Source: an uncultured Erysipelotrichaceae bacterium
GTDB taxonomy: Bacteria > Bacillota_I > Bacilli_A > Erysipelotrichales > Erysipelotrichaceae
Assembly: GCA_944326795.1 (NCBI GenBank)
Contig: CALVFJ010000005.1
Span: forward strand, 1 to 64,000
Length of the DNA: 64,000 nt
Direction: 5' to 3'
Of the stretch, positions 53,255 through 62,893 are shown one piece after another (the stretch's first letter is position 1; every line of letters begins with the position of its first letter). Below the pieces are notes generated by a model. The model was not told the origin of the DNA, made no database searches, and saw only the letters and a list, made by a program, of their open reading frames with translations. Position numbers and translations under genes: made by a program.

Positions 53255-55324
53255 ATGAGAGACTATCTAGCAAATGAAGTAAGAAATATTGTTCTTTTAG
53301 GACATAGTCAGGCAGGAAAAACAGCTGTAGTAGAGTCATGTTTATACTTTACAAAAGTTACGGATCGTATGGGCAAGACTATTGAAGGATCAAGCATCAT
53401 GGATTATGATCAAGATGAAGTTAAACGTGGCTTATCATGCTATACAGCTTTGGCACCTATCGAATGGAAAAATTGTAAGATCAATTTTATCGATACCCCC
53501 GGGTATCTAGATTATGAAGGAGAAATGCAAGCTGGCTTGTCAGTTGGCGATAGTGCGTTGATCGTTGTAGGTGCAAAAGAAGGTGTAGAATCAGGTACAG
53601 AAAAAGCTTGGAAGAATGTAACAAAGAAGCATTTACCATGTATCTTTTTTATCAATAAGATGGATGAAGAACATGCGTCTTTTGAAAAAACATATGAACA
53701 GCTAAGAGACAAATTTGGTAAGACCGTAATTCCTTTTGAAGTTCCAATCATTGAAAACGGAGAAGTAATTGGTTCGATAAATGTATTAAGGAAAAAAGCA
53801 TGGTATTATAATGATCGCGAAAATGCCAAAGAAGTGCCTGAAGCTATGCAAGGCTTAGTTGATGAATATTATGGACAGATTGCTGAAGCAATTGCCATGA
53901 CAGATGATGATCTAATGGAAAAATTCTTTTCAGGTGAAGAATTTGACCAGCACGAAGTTTCTAAAGGCTTACGTATTGGTGTAAGAAATGGTGAAATTAG
54001 ACCAGTATATTGTGGCAGTGCAATCAAACAAACCGGAATCGAAAGATTGATGGATCTTATTACGGAATATTTTCCAAGCTATGCAGAAAAAGGACGAGTA
54101 GAAGCATATACGCCAAAAGGAGATGTTATCTATCTAGAAACTAATGAAAATGAAACAATGAGCGCTCAAGTGTTTAAGACAGTAGTTGACCCATTCGTTG
54201 GAAAAATAAGTTATTTAAAGGTATTGACAGGTGTCCTAAGATCTGACTCAATGGTATATAATTCTAATAAGGAAGTAACAGAAAAAGTAAATCAAATCTT
54301 TGTAATAAAAGGAAAATACCAAATGGCGGTCGGAAAATTGTTTACAGGAGATATTGGAGCTGTTGTCAAATTGCAACAAACTGCTACTAATGATACTCTA
54401 TGTGCAAAAGAAAAGATCGTTAAATATTTGCCAGTAGAATATGTAAAACCGATGCTTGGAGTTGCTGTTTGGCCTAAAACAAAAGCAGATGAAGATAAAA
54501 TGAGTTTTGGCTTTGCTAAAATCTGTGAAGAAGATCCAACATGCAAACTAGTAAAAAATACAGAAACCAATGAACAAGTATTATATGGTGTTGGAGATCA
54601 GCACATTGATTTGATCCTAAATAGACTAAAAAATAAATATAAGGTAGAAGTTAGTACGACGCAACCAACAGTACAATACCGTGAAACTATCCGCGGAAAA
54701 GCTGATGCCGAAGGAAAACATAAAAAACAATCTGGTGGTGCAGGACAATATGGTCATGTTAAGATTCGCTTTGAACCATGTGATAGTGAAGAAATGGTCT
54801 TTGAAGAAGAAGTGTTTGGTGGTGCGGTACCTCGTCAGTATTTCCCTGCAGTAGAGCAAGGCCTAAGAGAATGCATGGAACACGGAGTATTAGCAGGTTA
54901 TAAAGTTGTTGGAGTCAAAGCTGTGCTATATGATGGCTCTTATCATGAAGTTGATTCAAAGGAAATTGCTTTTAAAGCTGCTGCAAGATTAGCCTATAAA
55001 GATGGCATGCCAAAAGCTAAACCTATTATTTTAGAGCCTATTGGAAAAGTAGAGGTTATAGCACCAGAAGAATATACTGGTACTTTGATCGGTGATTTTA
55101 ACAAGCGACGTGGTATTATCATGGGCATGGAAATGGTTGATGAAAAAGATCAGAAAGTAACAGCTGAAGTTCCATTGGCTGAAATGGGAAAATATGCTAC
55201 TGAATTAAGAAGCATGACGCAAGGCCGAGGAAGTTATGTGGTAGAATTTGATCGTTATGAACCAGCTCCAAACAATGTGGCTGAAAAGGTTATTAAACAA
55301 GCTCAAGCAAAAAAAGAAGAATGA
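53255..55324 (+). CDS. EF-G paralogue (EF-G-like translation GTPase)
   Basis: Five-domain EF-G architecture in 689 residues. G1 is GHSQAGKT (16-23) instead of the usual AHIDAGKT; G3 is DTPGYLDY (80-87), so the catalytic His of DTPGHVDF is Tyr84; G4 is NKMD (134-137). Domain IV retains SGGAGQYGHVKIRFEP. These changes match FusA2-type paralogues, not the housekeeping FusA that sits with rpsL-rpsG. The Tyr substitution suggests weak or absent GTP hydrolysis. It shares the cre-controlled operon with the ankyrin protein. Confidence 0.9.
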   Translation: MRDYLANEVRNIVLLGHSQAGKTAVVESCLYFTKVTDRMGKTIEGSSIMDYDQDEVKRGLSCYTALAPIEWKNCKINFIDTPGYLDYEGEMQAGLSVGDSALIVVGAKEGVESGTEKAWKNVTKKHLPCIFFINKMDEEHASFEKTYEQLRDKFGKTVIPFEVPIIENGEVIGSINVLRKKAWYYNDRENAKEVPEAMQGLVDEYYGQIAEAIAMTDDDLMEKFFSGEEFDQHEVSKGLRIGVRNGEIRPVYCGSAIKQTGIERLMDLITEYFPSYAEKGRVEAYTPKGDVIYLETNENETMSAQVFKTVVDPFVGKISYLKVLTGVLRSDSMVYNSNKEVTEKVNQIFVIKGKYQMAVGKLFTGDIGAVVKLQQTATNDTLCAKEKIVKYLPVEYVKPMLGVAVWPKTKADEDKMSFGFAKICEEDPTCKLVKNTETNEQVLYGVGDQHIDLILNRLKNKYKVEVSTTQPTVQYRETIRGKADAEGKHKKQSGGAGQYGHVKIRFEPCDSEEMVFEEEVFGGAVPRQYFPAVEQGLRECMEHGVLAGYKVVGVKAVLYDGSYHEVDSKEIAFKAAARLAYKDGMPKAKPIILEPIGKVEVIAPEEYTGTLIGDFNKRRGIIMGMEMVDEKDQKVTAEVPLAEMGKYATELRSMTQGRGSYVVEFDRYEPAPNNVAEKVIKQAQAKKEE

Positions 55325-55325
55325 T

Positions 55326-55370
55326 AAAAAGCTGTTAGCTATCTATTAAAGAGATAACTAACAGCTTTTC
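55326..55370. terminator. Bidirectional terminator after the EF-G paralogue
   Basis: AAAAGCTGTTAG pairs with CTAACAGCTTTT at 55358-55369 around an inner TATCT/AGATA stem, with A and T tracts on both sides. Confidence 0.85.
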
Positions 55371-55419
55371 TATTTGGTTTGACCATAAGATCTGCAATGT
55401 ATGATGGATATCGTTGAAT

Positions 55420-56979
55420 TTATATCTGATCGGTACAATTGATTTTTTCTATTACGCTTGTTGCACAGCGTATACCATCAACTGCGCTGCTGATTATTCC
55501 TCCAGCATATCCAGCTCCTTCACCACATGGAAATAAATTTTCGGTATTTATGCTTTCATGTTTGTCATTGCGCTTGATCCGTATTGGACAGCTACTGCGG
55601 GTTTCACTAGCTATCATGATACCATTATCAATAAAACCCGGAATTTTTTTATCAAAATCATATAGAGCTTCCTCTAAAGCCATGTTAATGGCTGTAGGAA
55701 AGATGGGGTGAATATCTTTTATCTGATAACCATTGGTAAAAGAGGTTGGGATAACTAATGGACCGATCCGATTGTTTAAATAATCGCTGATATTTTGAAC
55801 TGGAGCGGCATAACATTGCGTAAGTGCAAAGGTTTTTGCTTCAATTTGTTGTTGATAAGCAAAACCTGAAAGGCAATCCAAAGGATCATCAAAATCTTCT
55901 TTAAATACTTGGACCAATAATGCACTATTGGCATTTTGTTCATCGCGTTTGCTATAGCTCATGCCATTAGTTACGATCGTTTGCGGATCACTGGCACTAT
56001 TTACAACGATTCCTCCAGGACACATGCAGAAAGAATATACGCTACGTCCGTTAGCAGCTCGATAGGTTAGGCGATAGCTTGCGTGTTCTAACATATGCCA
56101 ATGTTTTTTATTTTGATTTTTGTCTATTAACATTTGTGGATGTTCAACTCGAACACCTACAGCGAAATCTTTTTGTTCGATATAGACATTTTTAATATGC
56201 AAAGCTTTAAAAGTATCGATGCTACTATGGCCGCAACAAAGGATTACATAATCACAAGGATAATAGTTATCTTTGGTATATAAACCTATGATCTTATTGT
56301 TTTTAATCTCAAAATCAGTTACTAAGGTATCAAATTTTATAGTTGTTCCTAAGTTAATTAAATCTTGTCTTATGTTTTTGATGATGATCCTTAACTTATC
56401 GGTGCCAATGTGTGGTAGATGCTGATAACGAATTGCTGAATCAGCACCGTTATTGATAAAAGTATCTAAAACATCTTTTACTCTTGGATCTTTGATGCGA
56501 CATGTTAGTTTGCCATCTGAAAAGGTTCCAGCTCCTCCTTCACCAAATTGTACGTTACAATTTTTATCTAGGATTCCTTGATGCCAAAAACGTTCTACTG
56601 TCATAGTTCGTTTATCCACATCACTGCCTCTTTCAAAAACGATTGGCTGTATACCAGCCCTAGCCATGGTTAAAGCAGCAAAAATCCCGCTTGGACCAAA
56701 GCCGATTATTGCTACTTTGGCTTTTTTATTAGCTTTAGGATAATTTGTGGTTATTTTTTCATAAATGCTAACATCTTTATGATGAAGATATTTCTTTTCG
56801 TTTTTAAGCTGAGCAATACAATTGTAGATATAATATGGTTCTTCATGGCGAGCATCTAATGATTCACGATCTATTTCAAAAGATATTATTTCGCTTAAAG
56901 AACATCTTAATTTTTTTGCCAACAGATCTTTGGTTATTTTTTGATTTAAGGGACACTTGATGTTATTAATTTTTATCAT
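55420..56979 (-). CDS. FAD-dependent oxidoreductase (COG2509-like)
   Basis: A 519-residue flavoprotein. An N-terminal domain of about 85 residues precedes the FAD Rossmann motif VAIIGFGPSGIFAALTMARAG. NVQFGEGGAGTFSDGKL and the C-terminal FPCGEGAGYAGGIISSAVDGIR are strongly conserved in this family of predicted dehydrogenases. No membrane anchor. The substrate is unknown. It is transcribed alone, convergent with the EF-G operon and divergent from the CPBP-like gene. Confidence 0.85.
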   Translation of the reverse strand: MIKINNIKCPLNQKITKDLLAKKLRCSLSEIISFEIDRESLDARHEEPYYIYNCIAQLKNEKKYLHHKDVSIYEKITTNYPKANKKAKVAIIGFGPSGIFAALTMARAGIQPIVFERGSDVDKRTMTVERFWHQGILDKNCNVQFGEGGAGTFSDGKLTCRIKDPRVKDVLDTFINNGADSAIRYQHLPHIGTDKLRIIIKNIRQDLINLGTTIKFDTLVTDFEIKNNKIIGLYTKDNYYPCDYVILCCGHSSIDTFKALHIKNVYIEQKDFAVGVRVEHPQMLIDKNQNKKHWHMLEHASYRLTYRAANGRSVYSFCMCPGGIVVNSASDPQTIVTNGMSYSKRDEQNANSALLVQVFKEDFDDPLDCLSGFAYQQQIEAKTFALTQCYAAPVQNISDYLNNRIGPLVIPTSFTNGYQIKDIHPIFPTAINMALEEALYDFDKKIPGFIDNGIMIASETRSSCPIRIKRNDKHESINTENLFPCGEGAGYAGGIISSAVDGIRCATSVIEKINCTDQI

Positions 56980-57040
56980 GCTTATATTATAGTTAATATG
57001 ATATAATATTCAAGTAAATTTGTAAGGAGTGACAGGTATA

Positions 57041-57967
57041 ATGTCTAATCAAACAACGATTATTACTTATAAAGAAGCAAAATCGCAGATCAATACCTTA
57101 GGAATATCATTGTTCATGTATATTGCCACGATGGCTGTAGTTAGATACGCTTTTGTTTTTCGCGATGATATCTTTCCAATTGACATAAATATCTTTATGA
57201 TAAATATTATTTTATATGGCGGATTTTTAGTGGTAACTCTTTTTTCTTTGCTGCCGTTTTTTGCTAGTTCGAAGCTATTAAACTTGAAAATGCGTGAATA
57301 TTATAAAAATGTCAAGATTAATAAAGGAACCTTGCTTGCATATATTTGTATCGGTATTGCTATACAGCTTACTGTTACTTCGATCCTTACCTTAGTTGGT
57401 TTGGTTCCTTCGAATAATATTTATCCCCAAGAATTTATAGGTATCTTTACTTCTAAAGAGGCTATAATCATCAATGTGCTTTATTTTGTTTTAATGGTTA
57501 TCGTAAAGCCAATGTGTGATGAATATGTATTTCGTGGGGTAATTCAAAGAAAGCTGGGACATTTTTCCCGCAGTTTTGGCGTGATTGCCAGTGCCTTTTT
57601 ATATGCTATAGCGCAGACTAGCATTGCTGATTTTGTTCCAGCATTTTTTCTAGGAGCCTTTTTATCGATGATTTGCTTGAAATATCATTCGGTAAAGCCT
57701 GCTATGAAGGTTCAGATGGGAATTGCTTTGTTTTATATCTTGATGAACTATCTTCCAAACTCACTGTATCTGGTTGTAATTGGAGTGATCGTAACGGTAT
57801 ATATCATTGTGGCTTTTGCCTTGTTTAATCGACTTATAAGATTACCAAATTTAACGCTTAGGGCTTTTGATAAGGATTTGTGGATCATGATGCTTTCTTC
57901 TTCATCAATTGCTTTATGTAGCATTATTCAAATTGCCAATTATATAATTACGCAAATCATGAGGTAG
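57041..57967 (+). CDS. CPBP-like membrane protein with degenerate protease motifs
   Basis: About eight membrane helices in 308 residues. Motif 1 of CPBP glutamic proteases appears as MCDEYVFRGVIQRKLG (DE in place of EE). At motif 2 the expected His is Gln (YAIAQTS), and no motif 3 His is evident, so peptidase activity is doubtful. The ATG at 57041 is preferred over GTG 57029, which belongs to the AAGGAGTGA ribosome binding site. It lies 4 bp before murT and is probably co-transcribed with murT-gatD. Confidence 0.75.
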   Translation: MSNQTTIITYKEAKSQINTLGISLFMYIATMAVVRYAFVFRDDIFPIDINIFMINIILYGGFLVVTLFSLLPFFASSKLLNLKMREYYKNVKINKGTLLAYICIGIAIQLTVTSILTLVGLVPSNNIYPQEFIGIFTSKEAIIINVLYFVLMVIVKPMCDEYVFRGVIQRKLGHFSRSFGVIASAFLYAIAQTSIADFVPAFFLGAFLSMICLKYHSVKPAMKVQMGIALFYILMNYLPNSLYLVVIGVIVTVYIIVAFALFNRLIRLPNLTLRAFDKDLWIMMLSSSSIALCSIIQIANYIITQIMR

Positions 57968-57971
57968 CAAT

Positions 57972-59309
57972 ATGCGAATGTTTTTTATAGTTTGTGTCGC
58001 AAAGATCATTTATCATTTAAGTCGTTTTGTAGGCAAGCAAGGAGTTACTTTGGCAGGACTAGTAGCTTTGAAGATGGATCCACAGATCTTGAACAAATTA
58101 AGTTGCCAAATCAAAGAAAAAATTATCGTAGTATGTGGGACCAATGGAAAAACCACAACTAATAATTTAATTGCATTAGCTCTTAAAAGTGCTGATAAGA
58201 AGGTAATATATAATCAAACAGGATCAAATATGTTGAATGGAATCGTAGCATGTTTCATCCTTAATACAAATTTTTTAGGAAAATTAGATGCTAATTATGC
58301 TTGTTTGGAAGTTGATGAAGCAAGCTTAAGAAAGATAATGCCTCAATGCAAAGCTGATGTTATGGTATTAACTAATTTATTTAGGGATCAATTAGATCGA
58401 TATGGAGAAATTGATATTACGATGGATCTTTTACACGATGGTTTAAGCTATGCTCCTAAATGCAAGTTGATTGTAAATGCAGATGATGTATTATCAATGT
58501 ATTTTGCCAAAAAAAGTCAACATCCTTATTTGACATATGGCATCGAAAAACAGGTTGTAAAACAGCAAGATAATGAGATGCGTGAAGGACAATTTTGTCG
58601 ATACTGCAATCATAAATTAATTTATAATTTCTATCATTATTCGCAATTAGGCGATTATTATTGTCCTAATTGTCATGATAAACGAGGACATATCGATGTA
58701 AATGGTGAAAATATAATATATAAAGATCATTGCGAAGTTACAGTAAATGGAACAAGATTGATGACAAACTATAAAGGTTTGTATAATGTATATAACATCC
58801 TAGCAAGTTGTGCTGTTTTGATCAATGAAAAAATATCATTATCAGGATTTAATAAAGTATTGAAAAATTTTCGCCCTGAAAATGGCAGATTGGAAGAATT
58901 TACGATAGCAGGAGTAAATGTTACATTAAATTTAGCGAAAAATCCTGCTGGATTTAACCAAAATATCCAATTATGCCTTAATGATCCAAGATCAAAAGAT
59001 GTTCTGATCGTGATAAATGATAATGCTCAAGATGGTATAGATGTATCATGGTTATGGGATGTTGATTTTGAAGAATTTAAAAAAGATAAGGTTGATCATT
59101 TTTATACATCGGGAACAAGATATAAAGACATGCAATTACGCCTAAAATATGTTGATATTACTTCAACGGCAATTGCAGAATATCAAAATGCTTTTAAGAC
59201 GGCTATAGCTAATGCCCATAATAAAAACTTATATATTTTAGTAAATTACACTGCCTTATATCCAGCCCATGTATTTTTAACCAAGCTGCAAAATGAAAAC
59301 ACGAGGTAA
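57972..59309 (+). CDS. murT: Lipid II isoglutaminyl synthase, MurT subunit
   Basis: With GatD, MurT amidates D-Glu of the lipid II stem peptide to D-isoglutamine. The Mur-ligase P-loop CGTNGKTTTNNL lies near residues 55-66. A zinc ribbon CRYCNHKLIYN...YYCPNCHDKRG interrupts the middle domain (about residues 207-238), and the C-terminal domain matches DUF1727 (NLAKNPAGFNQ). The 445-residue length is normal. Confidence 0.95.
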   Translation: MRMFFIVCVAKIIYHLSRFVGKQGVTLAGLVALKMDPQILNKLSCQIKEKIIVVCGTNGKTTTNNLIALALKSADKKVIYNQTGSNMLNGIVACFILNTNFLGKLDANYACLEVDEASLRKIMPQCKADVMVLTNLFRDQLDRYGEIDITMDLLHDGLSYAPKCKLIVNADDVLSMYFAKKSQHPYLTYGIEKQVVKQQDNEMREGQFCRYCNHKLIYNFYHYSQLGDYYCPNCHDKRGHIDVNGENIIYKDHCEVTVNGTRLMTNYKGLYNVYNILASCAVLINEKISLSGFNKVLKNFRPENGRLEEFTIAGVNVTLNLAKNPAGFNQNIQLCLNDPRSKDVLIVINDNAQDGIDVSWLWDVDFEEFKKDKVDHFYTSGTRYKDMQLRLKYVDITSTAIAEYQNAFKTAIANAHNKNLYILVNYTALYPAHVFLTKLQNENTR

Positions 59310-59311
59310 TT

Positions 59312-60034
59312 ATGAAAAAATTTAAGATATATCATTTATTTCATGATTTATTAAATCTATATGGTGATAGAGGTAATATAGCTTGTATAGAGCGGCGGTT
59401 AGCATGGCGCAATATTCCGTATGAAACATATAAGATTGGTATCGATGATGAGTTTGATTTACATGATGCTGATTTTGTACTGTTAGGTGGAGGTTCAGAT
59501 AAAGAACAAGCAATTGTATGTCAAAGACTTAAACAAGTACGTCAACAATTGGTAGATTATGTAGAAAATAATGGAGTATTATTAGCTATTTGTGGTGGTT
59601 ATCAATTGCTTGGAGAATCATATATCATGAATGATGAAACAATCGAAGGATTAAATATCTTACATATCAAAACTATAAAAGGTGATACTCGTTTGATTGG
59701 TAATGTGGTCATAGATAGTAATTGGTCAAATAGTAAGATCGTTGGCTTTGAAAATCATAGCGGTAAGACTTTGATCAACGGTTATCGATCTTTAGGGAAA
59801 ATTATCGTAGGTTATGGCAATGATGGAAAAAAGGAAGATGAGGGGATAGTCTATAAAAATGTAATAGGAACATACCTTCATGGACCGTTGTTACCTAAAA
59901 ATCCTGAAGTTGCAGATAAGTTGATATCTTTGGCTTTAAAAAGAAAAATTCCTGATTTCATTCTTAAAGAGTTGGACGATAAAGAAGAGCATGAAGCAAA
60001 AGATATCATGATCAAACGTTTATTAAATATGTGA
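59312..60034 (+). CDS. gatD: Lipid II isoglutaminyl synthase, glutamine amidotransferase GatD
   Basis: Class I (triad) amidotransferase that supplies ammonia to MurT. The catalytic Cys is in LLAICGGYQLLGESY (about residue 94), and the His in GTYLHGPLLPKNPEVAD. The N-terminal HLFHDLLNLYGDRGNIACI is specific to the GatD/CobQ-like group. It starts 2 bp after murT. Confidence 0.95.
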   Translation: MKKFKIYHLFHDLLNLYGDRGNIACIERRLAWRNIPYETYKIGIDDEFDLHDADFVLLGGGSDKEQAIVCQRLKQVRQQLVDYVENNGVLLAICGGYQLLGESYIMNDETIEGLNILHIKTIKGDTRLIGNVVIDSNWSNSKIVGFENHSGKTLINGYRSLGKIIVGYGNDGKKEDEGIVYKNVIGTYLHGPLLPKNPEVADKLISLALKRKIPDFILKELDDKEEHEAKDIMIKRLLNM

Positions 60035-60059
60035 ATATATGTGAAATTATAACATCCTA

Positions 60060-60088
60060 TTGATTACTTTAATTACTAGCTATAAAAT
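60060..60088 (+). promoter_or_regulatory. Promoter of the zinc-ribbon membrane protein gene
   Basis: TTGATT (60060-60065), 17-bp spacer and TAAAAT (60083-60088). It argues against translation starting at 60060. Confidence 0.5.
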
Positions 60089-60107
60089 TAGGGTAGTGAG
60101 GTTATAT

Positions 60108-60509
60108 ATGGAGAAATTTAAAGACAATATCATGCGGTTTTTGCGTGGTAGATATGGAAATGATCAATTTAATAACTTTATTATATTGTTTTCCTTATTG
60201 TTTGCTTTTTTGAATATCTTTATGGAAAATCCAATTTTGACCATCGTTTCATATGCTTCATTGATTTATGCAATATATCGAATGTTTTCAAAAGATATAT
60301 GGACAAGGCAAAAAGAAAATATTGCTTATTTGGATAATACACGTTTTATTCGTATAAGGATCAACTTATTAAAACGAAATTTGACCGATAAACATAATAA
60401 GTACTTTATTTGCCCAAGTTGTAAACAAATGGTTAGAGTACCAAGAAATAAAGGGAAGATCGAGATCAAATGCCCTAAATGTCATCAAAAATTTGATAGA
60501 AAGAGCTAA
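60108..60509 (+). CDS. Membrane protein with C-terminal zinc ribbon
   Basis: A 133-residue protein: a short basic N-terminus, two closely spaced membrane helices (about residues 24-60), then a cytosolic tail ending in a zinc ribbon CPSC...CPKC. ATG 60108 follows GTGAGG by 6 bp; the longer frame from 60060 overlaps the promoter. I do not recognise a characterised family. It precedes another small membrane protein by 5 bp. Confidence 0.75.
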   Translation: MEKFKDNIMRFLRGRYGNDQFNNFIILFSLLFAFLNIFMENPILTIVSYASLIYAIYRMFSKDIWTRQKENIAYLDNTRFIRIRINLLKRNLTDKHNKYFICPSCKQMVRVPRNKGKIEIKCPKCHQKFDRKS

Positions 60510-60514
60510 ATTAT

Positions 60515-60808
60515 ATGTACTATTTAAAATTTTTATTTGCAATTATCTTTTTTAATTTTATCCTAAGCATTATTTTTTATAACCCAAATGTTTTCTTTAT
60601 CGTTTTAATTGCAATCGTAGGATATGTTGCGTATCGAAATTATCAAATATCCAAACGTCGTGATCATTTTTTTCATGATATGAATCAGCAGTATACAAAT
60701 CAGGAAGATTTTACTCAAGACCGTTCAAATAATGGCGATATCATTGATGTTGAATATACGCAAAAAGATCTTTCGGAAGATAATGAAAGAGAAAAAAGTT
60801 TTAAGTGA
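60515..60808 (+). CDS. Small membrane protein with charged tail
   Basis: Two hydrophobic segments (residues 3-22 and 26-42) followed by a 50-residue hydrophilic tail rich in Asp, Asn and Glu. No family recognised. It is almost certainly co-transcribed with the preceding zinc-ribbon protein; the pair may form a membrane complex, but nothing in the sequence shows a function. Confidence 0.65.
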   Translation: MYYLKFLFAIIFFNFILSIIFYNPNVFFIVLIAIVGYVAYRNYQISKRRDHFFHDMNQQYTNQEDFTQDRSNNGDIIDVEYTQKDLSEDNEREKSFK

Positions 60809-60843
60809 AGTTATTAATGAAATGTAGATATTAATGATTATTG

Positions 60844-60880
60844 AAGCCCTGATTGAATATCATGTTCGATCAGGGCTTTA
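60844..60880 (+). terminator. Terminator after the small membrane proteins
   Basis: AAGCCCTGAT (60844-60853) pairs with ATCAGGGCTT (60869-60878), extended inward by four more pairs. The T tract is short (TTTAT). Confidence 0.65.
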
Positions 60881-60995
60881 TCGATTTAATGGACTTTATA
60901 TTAAGAATCGTTAAAAAAAACTGTGTAAGTATAAAGCAGGCATAGCTTAGCATATGTAGTTTTATTCTTGAATATATAAGCGTTTTATAGAATAA

Positions 60996-61033
60996 AAAAA
61001 GTGGAAACATTTTTATGTGTTTCCACTTTTATT
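60996..61033. terminator. Terminator of the RNase J gene
   Basis: AAAAAGTGGAAACA pairs with TGTTTCCACTTTT at 61018-61030. A and T tracts on both sides make it potentially bidirectional; the minus-strand RNase J gene ends at 61047. Bases 60881-60995 hold nothing recognisable. Confidence 0.85.
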
Positions 61034-61046
61034 TTACAAATTGATG

Positions 61047-62843
61047 TTAGGCAACTTTTTTAGTTGTCTTAGTTTTATTGGTTTTTGTTTTAGCCGCTAT
61101 TTGAGCCATTGCTTCTTTTTGATTTAAAATGACTGGAATAACGATAGGGTTTCGATTGGTCTTTTGATATAAATAAGGTTCTAAAGCGGCACGAATACAA
61201 TTTTTTAATTCACCAAAAGTGGTTTTTTGAGCCATCTTGACTTTTAAGGCATCATATACGATCTTTTCCGCTTCTTTTAACAATGTCTGTGATTCTTTGA
61301 TAAAGACAAAGCCACGCGAAACGATATTAGGTAAACATAAGATCTTATTGTAGCGAGAATCTATCGTTACGATAACCGCAACTAAACCATTATCAGCCAA
61401 GATCTGGCGGTCTTTGATGACACTGGTTGAAAGACCAGATATATCATTGCCATCAACATAGATATCATCTGTTTGAATACGTTCATTAGATTTAAAACAT
61501 TCACCATTGCGTAATATTACTGGATCACCATTAGCACAAATAAAACAGTTTTCTGCTGGAATGCCTGTTTCAATTGCGGTTAGCATATGTCTTTTCTGCA
61601 TTTTATATTCGCCATGCATCGGCATGAAATACTTTGGTTTGATAAGCTGCAACATCAGTTTTTGTTCTTCTTGCGAAGCATGGCCAGTTGTATGTAATGA
61701 AGTAAGTGGTGAATTTACAATGACATTTGCGCCAACACGAGTTAATTGATTAACAACAGCGTTGACACTAGTACCATTGCCAGGAATTGGGTTGCTTGAA
61801 AAAATAACGGTATCTCCTGGAATGATCTTGATGAAGCGATGAGTCCCATTTGCGATTCGGCTAAGAGCAGCTAGGGGCTCACCTTGTGATCCGGTGCATA
61901 CGATACATACTTTGTTGGTAGGCAGGGTATTTATTTCATTAGGACCGATAAAACTAGATTCAGGTATAGAAATTACCTTTAGCCGTTTAGCAATTTCCAC
62001 GACATTTTCCATGCTTCGCCCAAATACAGCTACTTTACGGCCACAAGCTACGGCAGCTTCAAGAATCTGTCCTAATCTTAATACATTTGACGCAAAAGTT
62101 GAAACGATCAAACGACCTGGTGTCTTGCGCATCTGTTCTAATAAGCTTTGGGCAACTTTCTTTTCAGAAATTGAGAAGCCGCTAACTTCAGAATTGGTAG
62201 AATCACTTAATAATAAAGTAACACCAATCTGTCCAATATAAGCCATTTTTTGATAATCCGAATTTTTTCCGATAGGAGTAAGATCGAATTTAAAATCACC
62301 AGTTTCAACGATGCGACCATTTGGGGTATTGATCAATACGCCCAAAGAATCGGGAATAGAATGGATGGTATTGAAAAAACCAATATTAAAATGTTTTGTA
62401 ACGATTCGGGAATCGCCGTTTATTTCAATTAATTTTACGTTTTTGGTAAGTTTCCGCTCTTCTAATTTTTTGTTGATCAAAGCACACGCGAAGCGTGGGG
62501 CATATATTTTGTCAACTTTGATCGTTTGGATAAAAAAGGGAATTCCTCCGATATGATCTTCATGTCCATGAGTAATTACAACTGCTTTTATTTTTTGCTG
62601 ATTTCTGATCAAGTAAGAGAAATCAGGAATTACATAGTCTACGCCAAGTAAGCTTTCTTCAGGAAATAAAATACCAACATCGATTACCACGATCTCATCA
62701 TCATGTTCGATGCAATACATGTTCTTTCCGACTTCACCAAGTCCGCCTAGTGCGTATACCATGGTATCAGTTTCACTGTTATATGAATTATGGTTTTTAT
62801 TTCTTGTTGTTACTCTTGGTGGATTTTTTATACTTTCTTTCAT
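61047..62843 (-). CDS. rnj: Ribonuclease J
   Basis: Metallo-beta-lactamase-fold exo/endoribonuclease of RNA turnover. The zinc motif is THGHEDHIGGIPFF; the beta-CASP region follows with GRSMENVVEIAKRL and IVCTGSQGEPLAALSRIANG; and PMHGEYKMQKRH is the third metal block. A Lys/Asn-rich N-terminal extension of about 25 residues and a Lys/Thr-rich C-terminal tail flank the core. At 598 residues it has all the RNase J domains. J1 or J2 cannot be decided without the second paralogue. Confidence 0.95.
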   Translation of the reverse strand: MKESIKNPPRVTTRNKNHNSYNSETDTMVYALGGLGEVGKNMYCIEHDDEIVVIDVGILFPEESLLGVDYVIPDFSYLIRNQQKIKAVVITHGHEDHIGGIPFFIQTIKVDKIYAPRFACALINKKLEERKLTKNVKLIEINGDSRIVTKHFNIGFFNTIHSIPDSLGVLINTPNGRIVETGDFKFDLTPIGKNSDYQKMAYIGQIGVTLLLSDSTNSEVSGFSISEKKVAQSLLEQMRKTPGRLIVSTFASNVLRLGQILEAAVACGRKVAVFGRSMENVVEIAKRLKVISIPESSFIGPNEINTLPTNKVCIVCTGSQGEPLAALSRIANGTHRFIKIIPGDTVIFSSNPIPGNGTSVNAVVNQLTRVGANVIVNSPLTSLHTTGHASQEEQKLMLQLIKPKYFMPMHGEYKMQKRHMLTAIETGIPAENCFICANGDPVILRNGECFKSNERIQTDDIYVDGNDISGLSTSVIKDRQILADNGLVAVIVTIDSRYNKILCLPNIVSRGFVFIKESQTLLKEAEKIVYDALKVKMAQKTTFGELKNCIRAALEPYLYQKTNRNPIVIPVILNQKEAMAQIAAKTKTNKTKTTKKVA

Positions 62844-62881
62844 TTTAACCTCTTTCTAAAATCACCAATATTAGCAACAGT

Positions 62882-62890
62882 ATTATATCA
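62882..62890 (-). promoter_or_regulatory. Extended -10 promoter of the RNase J gene
   Basis: On the minus strand TGATATAAT, an extended -10 element, lies about 40 bp before the start codon; the -35 region is weak. Confidence 0.45.
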
Positions 62891-62893
62891 GTT

